In this document: positions 1 to 9,347 of the stretch, piece by piece
Numbering within the stretch: the stretch's first letter is position 1
Layout: the number at the start of each line of letters is the position of its first letter
Source of the DNA: Mycobacterium sp. SMC-8
Lineage (GTDB): Bacteria > Actinomycetota > Actinomycetes > Mycobacteriales > Mycobacteriaceae
DNA length: 64,000 nucleotides
Direction: 5' to 3'
Assembly: GCF_025263565.1 (NCBI RefSeq)
Contig: NZ_CP079865.1
Location: 5,022,001 to 5,086,000 of the forward strand
The notes under the pieces: generated by a model
Database searches by the model: none
What the model was told of the DNA's origin: nothing
What the model saw: the letters and a program-made list of their open reading frames with translations, nothing else
Translations under genes and position numbers: made by a program

Positions 1-13
1 CTCCTCTCTCCGA

Positions 14-35
14 CATATTAACGTCCGTTAGTATG
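14..35. promoter_or_regulatory. Operator-like dyad upstream of the ArsR/SmtB regulator
   Basis: An imperfect 22-bp palindrome has arms CATATTAACG and CGTTAGTATG, with one mismatched pair plus a two-base centre. It ends 5 bp before the ATG at 41. ArsR/SmtB repressors typically bind such AT-rich dyads over the promoter, so autoregulation is the natural inference. No good Shine-Dalgarno lies between it and the start, so a leaderless transcript is possible. Confidence 0.6.
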
Positions 36-40
36 TTCGG

Positions 41-427
41 ATGAGCGAGCCGCGGCTTGATCACTGCGATCTGTTGTGCTTGGACCTGCCCCATGCCGAG
101 CGAATTCGTTCCCGGCTACCGTCACTCGTCGACGCCGAATCACTGGCAACCGCGGCGCGGGCTCTGAGCGACCCGACGCGACTGACGATCGCCTCAGCGC
201 TGCTCGACGGCGAGGAACTGTGTGTATGTGACATGGCCTGGGTGGTCGGGCAGTCGCAGAACCTCGTATCCCACCACCTGCGGCAGCTCAAGATCGCCGG
301 TCTGGTGACTTCTCGGCGGCAAGCCCGGATGGTGATGTACCGACTCACCGACCGCGGCCGATCCTTGACCGAGGCCGTGCTGGCGCACGGTTACCGTCAA
401 CCGGCCTCCGAGGCACGCCATGTCTGA
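41..427 (+). CDS. ArsR/SmtB-family metal-responsive repressor (CadC/CmtR-like)
   Basis: This is a 128-residue winged-helix repressor, normal length for the family. Cysteines near the N-terminus (DHCDLLCLD, about residues 8-13) and the ELCVCDMAW segment at the start of the recognition region (about residues 59-67) resemble the CadC/CmtR metal site. The recognition helix segment is QSQNLVSHHLRQLK. Such proteins release DNA when they bind Cd, Pb, Zn or a related metal. The gene overlaps the next one (metal ATPase, ATG at 420) by 8 bp, so the two are almost certainly one operon in which the regulator controls the exporter. Which metal is sensed cannot be read from the sequence. Confidence 0.9.
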   Translation: MSEPRLDHCDLLCLDLPHAERIRSRLPSLVDAESLATAARALSDPTRLTIASALLDGEELCVCDMAWVVGQSQNLVSHHLRQLKIAGLVTSRRQARMVMYRLTDRGRSLTEAVLAHGYRQPASEARHV

Positions 428-2537
428 CCCATGCTGCGGGCCCGCGGCCAATGGAGTCGACACCGAGCCCGGATCGGGACCGGACAAGTGGTGGGGAGTC
501 CGCGAACTGCAGCTGGCGGCCCTGGCGGCGGCGTTGCTCCTCGGCGGCTGGGCGTTGCACCGAAGCGGTCTTTCCTCCATCGGCTTGGGACTTGAGCTCG
601 CGGCGGTTGCCGCCGGGGCCGCAACGTTCGCGCCCGGAGCCGTTCGCAGTCTTCGACACGGCCGCGTCGGCGTTGGCACGCTGATGACGATCGCCGCGGT
701 CGGCGCCGTGGCGCTTGGACAGGTCGAAGAAGCCGCGCTGCTGGGAATCCTGTTCTCCATCGCCGAAGGACTCGAGCACTACGCCGTCACCCGAACCCGC
801 CGAAGCCTGCGCGCCCTGCTGTCGCTCGTGCCGCCAACGGCGACCGTGATCCGCGACGGCCACGAAACCCCTGTGCGCCCAGACGATTTGCTCATCGACG
901 ACGTGATGGTGCTACGGCCAGGAGACCGCGCCGCCACCGACGGCGTCATCACCTCCGGTCGCACCAGCTTGGACGTGTCGGCGATCACCGGAGAATCGGT
1001 TCCAGTCGAGGCGGGACCCGGCAGCGAGGTGCATGCCGGTGCGATCAACGGCGGTGGAGCGGTCGAAGTCGCCGTCACCGCCGTCGCCGCCGAAAGCTCG
1101 CTGGCCCGCATCGTTCACATCGTCGAACAGGCTCAGGAGCGCAAGGGTGCGGGTCAGCGGTTGGCGGACCGGATCGCCCGCCCTCTCGTCCCAACAATCA
1201 TGGTCCTGGCCGCAGCAGTTGCGGCGATTGGCGCGCTGGTGGGCGAGCCGATGCTGTGGCTCGAACGCGCACTCGTGGTCCTCGTCGCCGCCTCACCCTG
1301 CGCCCTGGCCATCGCGGTGCCACTCACCGTCGTCGCCGCCGTCGGCGCTGCCAGCCGACAAGGCGCCCTCGTCAAGGGAGGCGCCGCCGTCGAGGAACTC
1401 GGACGCATCGCCGTGATTGCCCTTGACAAGACGGGCACCCTGACCCGAAACAGCCCGCAAGTGATAGAGACGGTGACCGCCAGCGGCGTCAGCGAGGCCG
1501 AAGCCCTGCACCTCGCCAGCGCAGTCGAGTCCCGTAGTGGGCACCCACTGGCCCGGGCAATTACCGACGCTGCAGGCCCCGACATCGTCGCGGCTGAAGA
1601 CGTGAGAGCCGTTGTCGGCCATGGCATGAGTGGCCGCGTCGAGGGTCGCAGGATCCGTTTGGGGAAGCCGGGCTGGGTCGCGGCCGGAGAATTCGCCGCC
1701 GACGTCGTGCGCCTCCAATCGGCCGGGGCGACAGTGGTCCTGCTCGAATGCGACGCCGTGGTGGTGGCGGCGATCGCAGTCCGCGACGAGCTGCGCCCCG
1801 AAGCGCCGGAAGTGGTACGGCAACTACACGAGCTGGGCATCACCACCGCGATGCTGACCGGCGACAACTCCCGCACGGCAATGGCCGTGGCCGAAGCCGC
1901 CGGCATCACAGTCGTGCACGCCGACCTGCTTCCCGAAGACAAAGCACGCCTGCTGTCCGAACTCTCCGGCGGCCGGCCCATCGCCATGGTCGGCGACGGG
2001 GTCAACGACGCCCCCGCACTAGCCACCGCCGACATCGGCATTGCCATGGGAGCGATGGGCACCGACGTCGCCATCGAAACCGCCGACGTCGCGCTGATGG
2101 GCGAGGATCTGCGTCACCTCCCCCAAGTCCTCGCTCACGCCCGCCGAGCCCGCAAAATCATGCTGCAGAACATCGGACTGTCGCTGGCGATCATCACCAT
2201 CCTCATTCCCCTCGCCGCCTTCGGGGTTCTCGGGTTGGCCACCGTGGTATTGATCCACGAGGCGGCAGAAGTACTCGTCATCCTCAACGCGATCCGCGCC
2301 GCACGCACCCATCCCCTACCCGGCGTCGAACCGCAGCCGATGGCTGCAGCGGCGGCGCACCACATCACCCTCCCCACCCCCCCGACACCCGTCGATGCCT
2401 GCTGCGCCCCGACGCCGGCGCTCACACCGGTGGTCCTTGATCGTCGGGAAACCCGCAGCGGCGGATGCACCTGCTGCGCTGCAGAACCCACAAATCCCCG
2501 TGACGAGTCGATCCGTCGAAGTGAACACCACTGGTGA
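420..2537 (+). CDS. P1B-type heavy-metal translocating ATPase (SPC subtype)
   Basis: This 705-residue membrane ATPase should pump a divalent or soft metal out of the cytoplasm using ATP. Visible are the actuator motif ITGESVPVE, the membrane metal motif SPCALAIAVP (about residue 292), the phosphorylation motif DKTGTLT (about 336) and the hinge motif GDGVNDAP (about 525). SPC rather than CPC, plus a late-helix HE motif (IHEAAEVLVILNAIR), points to the P1B-4 group (CoaT/CtpD-like) rather than classical Cu or Zn/Cd pumps. No CXXC HMA domain is present. Instead there is MSDPCCGP at the N-terminus and a Cys-rich tail (DACCAP, GGCTCC, ending in HHW) that could bind metal. It is translationally coupled to the upstream ArsR gene and to the downstream DUF3703 gene. 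Confidence 0.93.
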   Translation: MSDPCCGPAANGVDTEPGSGPDKWWGVRELQLAALAAALLLGGWALHRSGLSSIGLGLELAAVAAGAATFAPGAVRSLRHGRVGVGTLMTIAAVGAVALGQVEEAALLGILFSIAEGLEHYAVTRTRRSLRALLSLVPPTATVIRDGHETPVRPDDLLIDDVMVLRPGDRAATDGVITSGRTSLDVSAITGESVPVEAGPGSEVHAGAINGGGAVEVAVTAVAAESSLARIVHIVEQAQERKGAGQRLADRIARPLVPTIMVLAAAVAAIGALVGEPMLWLERALVVLVAASPCALAIAVPLTVVAAVGAASRQGALVKGGAAVEELGRIAVIALDKTGTLTRNSPQVIETVTASGVSEAEALHLASAVESRSGHPLARAITDAAGPDIVAAEDVRAVVGHGMSGRVEGRRIRLGKPGWVAAGEFAADVVRLQSAGATVVLLECDAVVVAAIAVRDELRPEAPEVVRQLHELGITTAMLTGDNSRTAMAVAEAAGITVVHADLLPEDKARLLSELSGGRPIAMVGDGVNDAPALATADIGIAMGAMGTDVAIETADVALMGEDLRHLPQVLAHARRARKIMLQNIGLSLAIITILIPLAAFGVLGLATVVLIHEAAEVLVILNAIRAARTHPLPGVEPQPMAAAAAHHITLPTPPTPVDACCAPTPALTPVVLDRRETRSGGCTCCAAEPTNPRDESIRRSEHHW

Positions 2538-2989
2538 TGGTGCGACCGCGAAATGCCTTCGCCGCCGCGAATCGACCTACTGCCGAACCGGAATTGGTAT
2601 TGAGCAGCACCGCGCACACTCGTCGTCTGTGCCGGTCGGGCGCAGCGCCGTCGCGCCGCCCCCGGGAGGCGTATCGGCGGGAGATGGCCGCTGCAAAGCG
2701 CACACCATCCGCCAAGCAGCGGTGGCGGCATTGGGAACGGGCACACATCGTGTCGCAACCCGACCCTTGGCCACACACCTACAATCACGCGGCGATGCGG
2801 GCCTTGGCGCTGCGCCAACGAGACCGTCGCGAAGCTTTCGGCCAGGTTGTTCGCCTGATCGTCGCTGCGCCGGGATCGCTGACCGGACGCTATCCCGGGG
2901 GCAACACCGGTCGGGTCGGCGCGGGCCTCATGACCCCGTGGGCCGCGCCCGCCGCTCTCGCCGCACTCGTGGGCGGGCGAAGGGACTGA
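2537..2989 (+). CDS. DUF3703 family protein
   Basis: The protein has about 150 residues. The conserved block HWERAHIVSQPDPWPHT, then REAFGQVVRLIVAAPGSLTG and RYPGGNTGR, matches what I know of DUF3703, a small soluble family of unknown function often found beside heavy-metal resistance genes. The ATG at 2537 overlaps the ATPase stop (TGATG), giving translational coupling. A GTG at 2534 is also possible. The family core begins near residue 45 (REAYRREMAAAK), so the first 40 residues are non-conserved and the true start could lie further in. It is probably an accessory to the metal pump, but no biochemical role is established. Confidence 0.75.
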   Translation: MVRPRNAFAAANRPTAEPELVLSSTAHTRRLCRSGAAPSRRPREAYRREMAAAKRTPSAKQRWRHWERAHIVSQPDPWPHTYNHAAMRALALRQRDRREAFGQVVRLIVAAPGSLTGRYPGGNTGRVGAGLMTPWAAPAALAALVGGRRD

Positions 2990-2995
2990 AGGGCG

Positions 2996-3616
2996 ATGTC
3001 AGTCACGACGTCGAACCAGAACGCGCGGCCGTGGCCGGCCGTCGCCGCCGCAGTCGCGCTAACGACCGCGGCGTTGAGCGTGGGCTATTGGGCGCTCGGA
3101 CTGGCAACCATGCTCATCTTTACCGCCGGGTTCGTCGGGGGCTTGCTTCTGTGGCTGGTGTGGCCGAGTGGCGGCGGCTGGGCCGACATTCGCGCGCCAT
3201 ATTGGATCGCCCTGTTGTTGTTCCTTGCCCACCGCGTCGAAGAGAAGCAGATGGGGTTCTTCGCATTCCTAGCGGCGGTCACGGGTGTGCCAACCCCTGC
3301 GGTGAACTCGGTGCCCGTGGTGCTGCTCGTCGCCGTCTCCGCGGGCGCCTGGCTGTTAATTCCCGCCCTCATGCGGCGCGGCCGCCCGATCGGCCGATAC
3401 CTGGCATGGACGTTCTTCGCCTCGTTAGGTCTCACGGAGTTGGCGCACTTTGTGGTGTTCCCGTGGCTCGATCCCGGCGGGGCCGGCTACGTGCCCGGAA
3501 TGTGGACCGTCGTCGCTCTCGCACCGGTCGCCTGGTGGGGAATGTGGCGTCTCTCTCGACGGCCGTCCATCGAATCCGCGCCCAAGCGTCCGATCTGGCG
3601 CCAGCCGAGGGCATGA
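2996..3616 (+). CDS. HXXEE-domain integral membrane protein
   Basis: The protein has 206 residues and about six hydrophobic segments. The motif HRVEEK (about residues 80-85) fits the HXXEE signature, and ELAHFVVFPWLDP lies in a later helix, as in HXXEE-domain proteins of unknown function. It starts 6 bp after the DUF3703 stop, so it is the fourth gene of the ArsR-ATPase operon. The conserved His/Glu residues inside the membrane suggest metal or proton handling, but that is only inference. The family assignment rests on the motif and topology, not on an alignment. Confidence 0.65.
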   Translation: MSVTTSNQNARPWPAVAAAVALTTAALSVGYWALGLATMLIFTAGFVGGLLLWLVWPSGGGWADIRAPYWIALLLFLAHRVEEKQMGFFAFLAAVTGVPTPAVNSVPVVLLVAVSAGAWLLIPALMRRGRPIGRYLAWTFFASLGLTELAHFVVFPWLDPGGAGYVPGMWTVVALAPVAWWGMWRLSRRPSIESAPKRPIWRQPRA

Positions 3617-3621
3617 CCGAT

Positions 3622-3640
3622 CTACGGTCTTCCTCCGTAT
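3622..3640 (+). promoter_or_regulatory. CTAC-N11-GTA dyad upstream of the first DsbA-like gene
   Basis: The sequence CTAC-GGTCTTCCTCC-GTAT lies 113 bp before the ATG at 3753. The interior resembles the site before the second DsbA paralogue (36575-36593): both have CTACGGT near the left and CTCCGTA at the right. It is one of at least 14 similar intergenic sites in the window and a candidate BlaI-type operator. Confidence 0.6.
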
Positions 3641-3752
3641 ATAGTCGGACACGCGATGCTCAACCGCGGGCGCGGTTCGGGTTGGTGCTGCGGTACAGGG
3701 CTGCGCCGGCGCATCACAGACGTTCGGTGAAACTCATGAAGGACGCATTCCA

Positions 3753-4412
3753 ATGGCACCTCTCACACGCATTCTGCTGACCGTCTTCGCGGTCATCACC
3801 ATGATCATCGGGGTTGGCGTGTATCTCTCGGCCCAGGACAAGGACGCCCCCACCTCCGCGCAAGGCCAGGGTGAAGACGTCGGTCAGCTGGTCCGGGACA
3901 ACAGTCGCCGCCTCACCACCGTGCCGAACAGCGATGTCACCTTCGTCGAGTTCCTTGACTTCGAATGCGAAGCGTGTCGCGCGGCCTTCCCGATGGTCGA
4001 ACAGCTGCGCGCCGAGTACGGGGACCGCGTCAACTTCGTCATCCGCTACTTCCCCATTCAGTCTCACTTCAACGCAGAGCGGGCGGCGCGCGCGGTCGAG
4101 GCGGCCGCCCAACAGGACAAGTTCGAGCCGATGTACAAGAAGATGTACGAGACGCAGAGCGAGTGGGGCGAACAACAAACTCCGGCGGACTCCCGATTCC
4201 GCGGATTCGCAGCCGAACTCGGGCTCGACATGGCGGCGTTCGATGCTGCCTACAACGACCCCGCCACACTCGATCGTGTCAATGTCGATGTCGCTGACGG
4301 TAAGGCCCTCGGAGTCAAGGGCACACCGACCTTCTTCATCGACGGAACCGAAGTGGAATTCAGGAGCTACGACGACTTGAAGGCCGCAGTCGAACAGGCA
4401 TTGAACGGATAG
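3753..4412 (+). CDS. Membrane-anchored DsbA-like thiol:disulfide oxidoreductase
   Basis: The 219-residue protein has an N-terminal membrane anchor (about residues 5-25), then a thioredoxin-fold domain with the active site FECEACRAAFP (CxxC, about residues 71-74) and the cis-proline loop GTPTFFIDG near the C-terminus. This is the DsbA/DSBA-like layout, so the protein should form or isomerise disulfides outside the membrane. A closely similar paralogue of the same length lies at 35871-36530 with CEGC as its active site. It is monocistronic, with a CTAC-N11-GTA dyad upstream. Secreted partners nearby (CopC, oxidase assembly factors, L,D-transpeptidases) are plausible clients, but this is inference. 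Confidence 0.9.
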   Translation: MAPLTRILLTVFAVITMIIGVGVYLSAQDKDAPTSAQGQGEDVGQLVRDNSRRLTTVPNSDVTFVEFLDFECEACRAAFPMVEQLRAEYGDRVNFVIRYFPIQSHFNAERAARAVEAAAQQDKFEPMYKKMYETQSEWGEQQTPADSRFRGFAAELGLDMAAFDAAYNDPATLDRVNVDVADGKALGVKGTPTFFIDGTEVEFRSYDDLKAAVEQALNG

Positions 4413-4988
4413 CCGCGGTGACTGCCGACAGCTCTTGGCGCACCGGTTCCATAACTCGGGACGTGTGCGGGCGCGAACATGACGGCAGCACCCCGCGTCG
4501 ACGGCGATCTGAGGGGTCGACATCGACCGCAGTGCGCCGATCTCGCGTTGGCTGACAGGGAGATGGCTTCTGCGCGAAGTCGGTTCCGTCGCGGTGAGGT
4601 CTCGCTTCGACCTCAGTACGCGCCATCTCGAATCGCCTCTGCGTGGTGGGCGACCATCAGTCCGAGATGCAAGCGGGTGGCCAGCTGCACTGGTTCGGAT
4701 GATGATGATGATGCGGCCGGGCCCCGCACCCCACGCCCCGCGTCATCAGATCGGCCGCCTGCCGGATCCTGACGAACACGGCTCGAAAGGTGCTGTCGTC
4801 GGCGCCTGAGCTCTCACCGCAGACGGGACAATTAGACGGCCTGGGCATGACCCGAAATCACCTGCGGGAGAAGGGGAGTCCCTGTGAACGGGCGAGAGCA
4901 TTGCGCGATACCGGGTCGGGGCCACGCACGCGCTTATCCCGAGGACCAATGTGATGCAGCCGCTATGCCGACAATGCGGTCCTCGTCG
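4413..4988. other. Intergenic stretch without a recognisable gene
   Basis: These 576 bp lie between convergent genes. Short reading frames exist on both strands. The minus frame 4657-4848 carries CPVCGE and a run of five His from a GAT repeat on the plus strand, but no family is recognised and base composition gives no support. No terminator or RNA was identified. Confidence 0.5.
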
Positions 4989-6929
4989 TCATGAGCCCAG
5001 GCTCGGCGCAGCCGTCCTCTGCTCGATCGCAGTCGAGCGGCGGCGCCGCAGGATCAGCACCGCGAGCACCGCCAGCATTGCCACAACCCCGCCGGCGGCG
5101 ATCACTTGACCTCCCAACCGCTGGTCGCCCAGCAAGTTCGCATGCCAGCTCAGTTTCAAGGAGCCGTAGAAGGCGCCACCGAGAACCTCACGCATGTTCA
5201 TCACCACGACCCCGGCAATGATGAACTGCGACAGCGCGAGAAACAGCATCGCGATCCGGCCCCGCTTGGGCATCGGCCGTGGCACCACCGGCTCGACGCC
5301 GCCGACGGCGGTGAAGAACAGCGCACCGCTGAGCAGGAAGTACCCGATCATCAGCATGTGCGTGGCGTGTTCGCTTACGGCAGCATCGAAGACCACTTCG
5401 AGGCAGAGCCCGTACACGCCCACCACGAGAAGCGTCAGCGCCGTCCATGGATGAGCGATAAAACGCAGCAGTGACGAATTCAGCGCGCTGACAAGCCATT
5501 CGCGTGGCCCCGGCACCGCATTGGGTTCGGCTGCCCGCAAGGCCCTCAGCGCGAGGGTCACCGGTGCGCCCTGCACGAGCAACACCGGCACCACTATCGT
5601 GAGCACCAATTGAGCGACGGCGTGCATGCTGAACATCGCCGCCATGTACATGCCGAGTCCTGACGAAGTGGCGAACAACAAAACGACGCAGCCGATCAGC
5701 CACGATACGGTGCGCCGCGTCGACCACGGGGCACCGCGGCGAGCCAGCCGATACACCGCAGCAAGGTAGACGCCGGCCATGACGACCGCCGCCGTGCCGA
5801 AGATCAGGTCGAACCGCCATTCGACCAACACCCGCGCGATCGTCGGCGCCTCGGTGAGGTCGAAGCCGAGCGCAGCCTCGGCCGGAACGGGTTCGCGCGT
5901 CGCGGGCGGCGGTGGCGTGCGACCGAGCCCGACCGCCAGGCCGACTGCGACGCCAAACAGGGCGGCTTCTGTGAGTGCGAGCCGCAGCAGCGGTCGGCGC
6001 GACGTCGGATCACGCTGCAGCGCAACGATCGACGACCGCCGCTGTCGCCAGCCGATCACACCGAGGCCGCCCAGCACTGTCACCTTCCCCACGACGAGGA
6101 GCCCGTAGGTGCTGTCGAAGATGGTCGACACGTCGATCCGGACCGCCGCGTTGACAAATCCACTTACGGCCATCGCCGCGAAGCACCACAGCGCCAGACC
6201 CGAGAAACGGCGGGCGGCGATGTCGGTGTGGCTGCCGCCGCGCAGCGCGTGCCCAAGCAGCGCCAGCAATCCGCCGGCCCACAATGACCCAGCAACCAGG
6301 TGAATGATCAGGCTGTTGGTCGCGATGTCGTGTGAGCCGCCCGACGAGGAGTGCCCCGTCACGGCCAGCGGCATCAACGTCGCCAGGGCGCCCGCCAGTA
6401 GGGCAGGCGTCCACGACCACCGCAGCACCGGCAGGCTCGCTACCGCGACGACCGCGGCCAGAATCGAGGTGGTGCGCCACGCCGCGGTGGTCTCGACGAG
6501 GTCGGCCGCCGACCATATGTCCAGCGGTGTGAGCTCAGTCAACGGCACCCCCGACACGTCGGAGATCGTCAGCGCCACCAACAGCGCAGCGCACATCGCC
6601 CAGATCGCGCAAGCGGCAGCGCCGACCCGAAGCGCCCGGTACCCGTCGACGTCGAGCACTCCACTTGCCTGCGGCGGAACGAGGAACGCCGCGAACAGGA
6701 AGTGTCCGACCGCCACCATCGCAGCGATCTCTCCAGCGGCGCGCAAGAAGGACAGCCCGTAGGTGGTGACCGGCCCGGGATCGCTCAGCCCGGTCACCGC
6801 CAGCGCCTCAGGCAGTGCCAGGGCGCCGATCGCGGCAGCGGTAACGCCCGCTAGCAGTGCAACCCCGAGCAACACAGCTCGCACCACCCAGCGTCGGGGG
6901 GCAGCAGACGTGGCCATCACCGTCCCCAT
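4989..6929 (-). CDS. CopD-CtaG fusion membrane protein (copper import / oxidase assembly)
   Basis: The 646-residue polytopic protein has an N-terminal half matching CopD copper-resistance membrane proteins (HSSSGGSHDIATNSLIIHL region, about residues 200) and a C-terminal half matching the caa3-type CtaG assembly factor (MYMAAMFSMHAVAQLVL, HPWTALTLLV, ATHMLMIGYFLLSG). Mycobacteria have such fusions (Rv0102-like), and the length fits. The likely role is moving copper across the membrane and supplying it to cytochrome oxidase. It lies 97 bp downstream of ccdA on the same strand, so both may be transcribed from the promoter near 7895. A Met four codons in (6917) is an alternative start. Confidence 0.9.
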   Translation of the reverse strand: MGTVMATSAAPRRWVVRAVLLGVALLAGVTAAAIGALALPEALAVTGLSDPGPVTTYGLSFLRAAGEIAAMVAVGHFLFAAFLVPPQASGVLDVDGYRALRVGAAACAIWAMCAALLVALTISDVSGVPLTELTPLDIWSAADLVETTAAWRTTSILAAVVAVASLPVLRWSWTPALLAGALATLMPLAVTGHSSSGGSHDIATNSLIIHLVAGSLWAGGLLALLGHALRGGSHTDIAARRFSGLALWCFAAMAVSGFVNAAVRIDVSTIFDSTYGLLVVGKVTVLGGLGVIGWRQRRSSIVALQRDPTSRRPLLRLALTEAALFGVAVGLAVGLGRTPPPPATREPVPAEAALGFDLTEAPTIARVLVEWRFDLIFGTAAVVMAGVYLAAVYRLARRGAPWSTRRTVSWLIGCVVLLFATSSGLGMYMAAMFSMHAVAQLVLTIVVPVLLVQGAPVTLALRALRAAEPNAVPGPREWLVSALNSSLLRFIAHPWTALTLLVVGVYGLCLEVVFDAAVSEHATHMLMIGYFLLSGALFFTAVGGVEPVVPRPMPKRGRIAMLFLALSQFIIAGVVVMNMREVLGGAFYGSLKLSWHANLLGDQRLGGQVIAAGGVVAMLAVLAVLILRRRRSTAIEQRTAAPSLGS

Positions 6930-7025
6930 TCCGATCCCGCCGTCGATTCGCCATGACCGCCTCGGCGCTTCACGATCAGCACAGGAGTCCCGAGCGACGG
7001 CGCGGAGGGCCCGAAAGCGACTGCG

Positions 7026-7820
7026 TCATATCGGAAGTGTGGTGTTGCTGACGAACGCATCGCGCACCCACGACACCACCTCGTTCCACAGTCCGGTCAG
7101 CAGGGCGATGCCGACCGCGACGAGGAGCACGCCGCCGAAGACCTGAATTCGCCGAGCGTTTCGACGCAGCCAGCCCAGTGCCCTCATTGCCCGTCCGGAT
7201 GCCAGCGCGAACAGCACGAACGGAGCGCCCAGACCCACACAGTAGGCGACGACGAGCACGATGCCGCGCACGACGTTGGGCCCCTCGGTGGCAGATGCCA
7301 CAGCGATGACACCCGTCAGCGTCGGGCCCAAACACGGGGTCCAGCCCAGCCCGAACACCGCCCCCAGGAGCGGCGCACCCCACAGCGTGGACAACGACGT
7401 GGGCGTAAACCGCGCGTCGCGTTGCAGCGCAGGGAAGAAACCCATGAACACCAGACCCATCACGATCGTGACCACTCCGCCGATGCGCTGCAACAGCACC
7501 CCATTGGTGATAATCGTCGTCGTCAGACCCAGAATCGCGACGGTTCCCATCAGGAACACCGCCGTGAACCCGACAACGAACAACCCGGCGGCCCCTGCCA
7601 CCCGCAGACGTGCCCTGCCCAGCGGCTGGGCACGCGCCTGGTCATCATCGACGCCAACCACCGCGGCCAGGTAAGACAGGTACCCGGGTACGAGAGGTAC
7701 GACGCAAGGCGACGCGAACGACACCAACCCAGCCAACGCCGACACGAACACCGCGAGAAGGACGTGTCCAGACGTAGCGATCGCGGTGACACCATCCACG
7801 AAGTCCGACACCCTCCGCAT
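7026..7820 (-). CDS. ccdA: CcdA-type cytochrome c biogenesis / thiol reductant membrane protein
   Basis: The 264-residue protein has about six membrane segments of the DsbD/CcdA family. The conserved [18 protein letters not shown] near the N-terminus supplies one redox cysteine, and [10 protein letters not shown] supplies the second. CcdA passes electrons from cytoplasmic thioredoxin to extracytoplasmic thiol proteins that keep apocytochrome c or copper-site cysteines reduced. The C-terminal ending ([13 protein letters not shown]) resembles the mycobacterial chromosomal homologue. It is divergent from the L,D-transpeptidase at 7976, and both share the CTAC-N11-GTAG dyad at 7895-7913. TlpA/ResA-like and CcsA proteins elsewhere in the window complete the pathway. 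Confidence 0.92.
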   Translation of the reverse strand: MRRVSDFVDGVTAIATSGHVLLAVFVSALAGLVSFASPCVVPLVPGYLSYLAAVVGVDDDQARAQPLGRARLRVAGAAGLFVVGFTAVFLMGTVAILGLTTTIITNGVLLQRIGGVVTIVMGLVFMGFFPALQRDARFTPTSLSTLWGAPLLGAVFGLGWTPCLGPTLTGVIAVASATEGPNVVRGIVLVVAYCVGLGAPFVLFALASGRAMRALGWLRRNARRIQVFGGVLLVAVGIALLTGLWNEVVSWVRDAFVSNTTLPI

Positions 7821-7894
7821 CCACCGTTTCCGAATTCACTCATCGACGACGCAGGTCCGCAGCCACACTGCGGCACCCGACGACGCCACATCAT

Positions 7895-7913
7895 CTACTA
7901 TCAAACTACGTAG
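7895..7913. promoter_or_regulatory. CTAC-N11-GTAG dyad in the ccdA / L,D-transpeptidase divergent promoter
   Basis: CTAC-TATCAAACTAC-GTAG is centred in a 155-bp divergent intergenic region. The right half includes the perfect palindrome CTACGTAG. The position allows control of both flanking genes. Confidence 0.65.
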
Positions 7914-7975
7914 CAACAAATCGTCGTCAGCCGCCGCGAGCATCGGTCGGCGACCAGTGGAACGGAGAGGCCCGT

Positions 7976-8932
7976 ATGCGGTGCTCGCCAGCCAGGCAAA
8001 TCTTGGCCATGATGACGGCCGCTCTAGCGGCTGTGACCGTGCTGACCGCGCCGTCGGCCTCCGCCGAGCCACAGATACCCGTGCCCGCACCCGGTGACCC
8101 CCTTACGGTCCCCGACTCGGCAGTGCCGAATCCCTTCCCCCCTCCGGTATCCGGCACTTTTCCCGGCCCATCGCCGACGGCTACCGAAGACACACCAGCC
8201 GGCCAGAACGCGGCGCCCTACCTCGGCCCACCGGTCTTCGCTCCCCCCACGTTCAATCCGACGAACGGCTCGACGGTCGGTGTCGCCAAACCCATCGTCA
8301 TCAATTTTCAACGGCCCATCGCCGACCGCACGCTGGCTGAACAAGCCGTCCATATCTCCTCCACCCCCGCGGTCCCCGGGAAGTTCTACTGGATGAGCGC
8401 GACCCAACTCAGATGGCGGCCCCTCGACTTCTGGCCTGCCAACACCACGGTCAGCATCGATGCCAGCGGCACGAAGTCGAGCTTCCGCACCGGCGACTCG
8501 TTGGTGGCGACCATCGACAACGCCACCCTCCAAATGGAGGTCATGCGCAACGGCACACTGGAGAAGACCATGCCTGTGTCCTTAGGAAAGCCGGGATACG
8601 ACACACCCAACGGCACCTACTACGTGCTCGAGAAGTTCGCCGACATGGTGATGGACTCCTCCACCTACGGTGTGCCGATCGACGCAGCCGAGGGGTACAA
8701 GCTCAAGGTCAAAGACGCGGTGCGCATCAACAACGCCGGCATCTTCGTTCACGGCGCGCCCTGGTCAGTCGCCGATCAGGGCAAGCGCAACGTCAGCCAC
8801 GGGTGCCCCAATTTGAGTCCAGCCAATGCGCAGTGGTTCTACGACAACTTCGGCAGCGGGGACCCGGTCGTCGTCAAGAACTCTGTCGGCATCTACGACG
8901 AAAATGACGGAGCCCAGGACTGGCAGATCTGA
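7976..8932 (+). CDS. L,D-transpeptidase (YkuD domain), secreted
   Basis: The 318-residue protein starts with a signal peptide ending near ASAEP (about residue 31). A Pro-rich linker, an Ig-like domain ([20 protein letters not shown], about 85-190) and a C-terminal YkuD catalytic domain follow. The active site reads HGAPWSV then [10 protein letters not shown], with the usual SHGC cysteine. L,D-transpeptidases make 3-3 cross-links in mycobacterial peptidoglycan and resist most beta-lactams. It is transcribed divergently from ccdA with a shared CTAC-N11-GTAG dyad. A second, more diverged L,D-transpeptidase lies at 38764-40035. Confidence 0.93.
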   Translation: MRCSPARQILAMMTAALAAVTVLTAPSASAEPQIPVPAPGDPLTVPDSAVPNPFPPPVSGTFPGPSPTATEDTPAGQNAAPYLGPPVFAPPTFNPTNGSTVGVAKPIVINFQRPIADRTLAEQAVHISSTPAVPGKFYWMSATQLRWRPLDFWPANTTVSIDASGTKSSFRTGDSLVATIDNATLQMEVMRNGTLEKTMPVSLGKPGYDTPNGTYYVLEKFADMVMDSSTYGVPIDAAEGYKLKVKDAVRINNAGIFVHGAPWSVADQGKRNVSHGCPNLSPANAQWFYDNFGSGDPVVVKNSVGIYDENDGAQDWQI

Positions 8933-9347
8933 CGTCGAAGCCAGAAACGCCCAGCGGTCACAAGCCGCACCCCGCTCGGCACCTTCGCGAAACCGCGCGC
9001 GCAAGACCAGGAGCGCGATCGTCACCCACATCACCAACGCGCTTCCCAGCGAACGCAACCCGGTACCCATAGAGGTCCTTGGCAGCGCCATCCCGCACAG
9101 ACGATGCTGACGCCTGTCCTCGCCCATGGCCGTCGGTGGTTTCATCGAACGCGGCAGCGCCAGTATGACGAGCGCTCACGCCACGACACACGATCTATGT
9201 CGGCGACTTATCGAGGAACCACCGTCCCTCGGCGATGGGTTTCGATGAGCAGCGGGTCCGTTTCCTGCCACCGGGCGACCGGTTAGGCCCTGGCGCGAAT
9301 AACGTTGTCGGCGAACACTATTCGTGACACGAGGTCATCTTCGGCCT
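8933..9347. other. Intergenic stretch between convergent genes
   Basis: These 415 bp lie between the L,D-transpeptidase and the cyclase. A minus frame 8765-9145 starts with a possible membrane helix (SALVMWVTIALLVLRARF) but runs into the antisense of the transpeptidase, so it is not called. Nothing else was recognised. Confidence 0.45.

Noticed and set aside
2395-3780. 461-codon plus-strand open frame
   Set aside because: Arg-rich, no family features, and it runs across the DUF3703 and HXXEE genes in another frame.
4657-4848. Small minus frame with CPVCG and five histidines
   Set aside because: The histidines come from a simple GAT repeat on the other strand. There is no ribosome site, dyad or family to support it.
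8765-9145. Minus frame with a possible membrane helix after the first L,D-transpeptidase
   Set aside because: Its second half is antisense to the transpeptidase and there is no promoter or ribosome site to support it.
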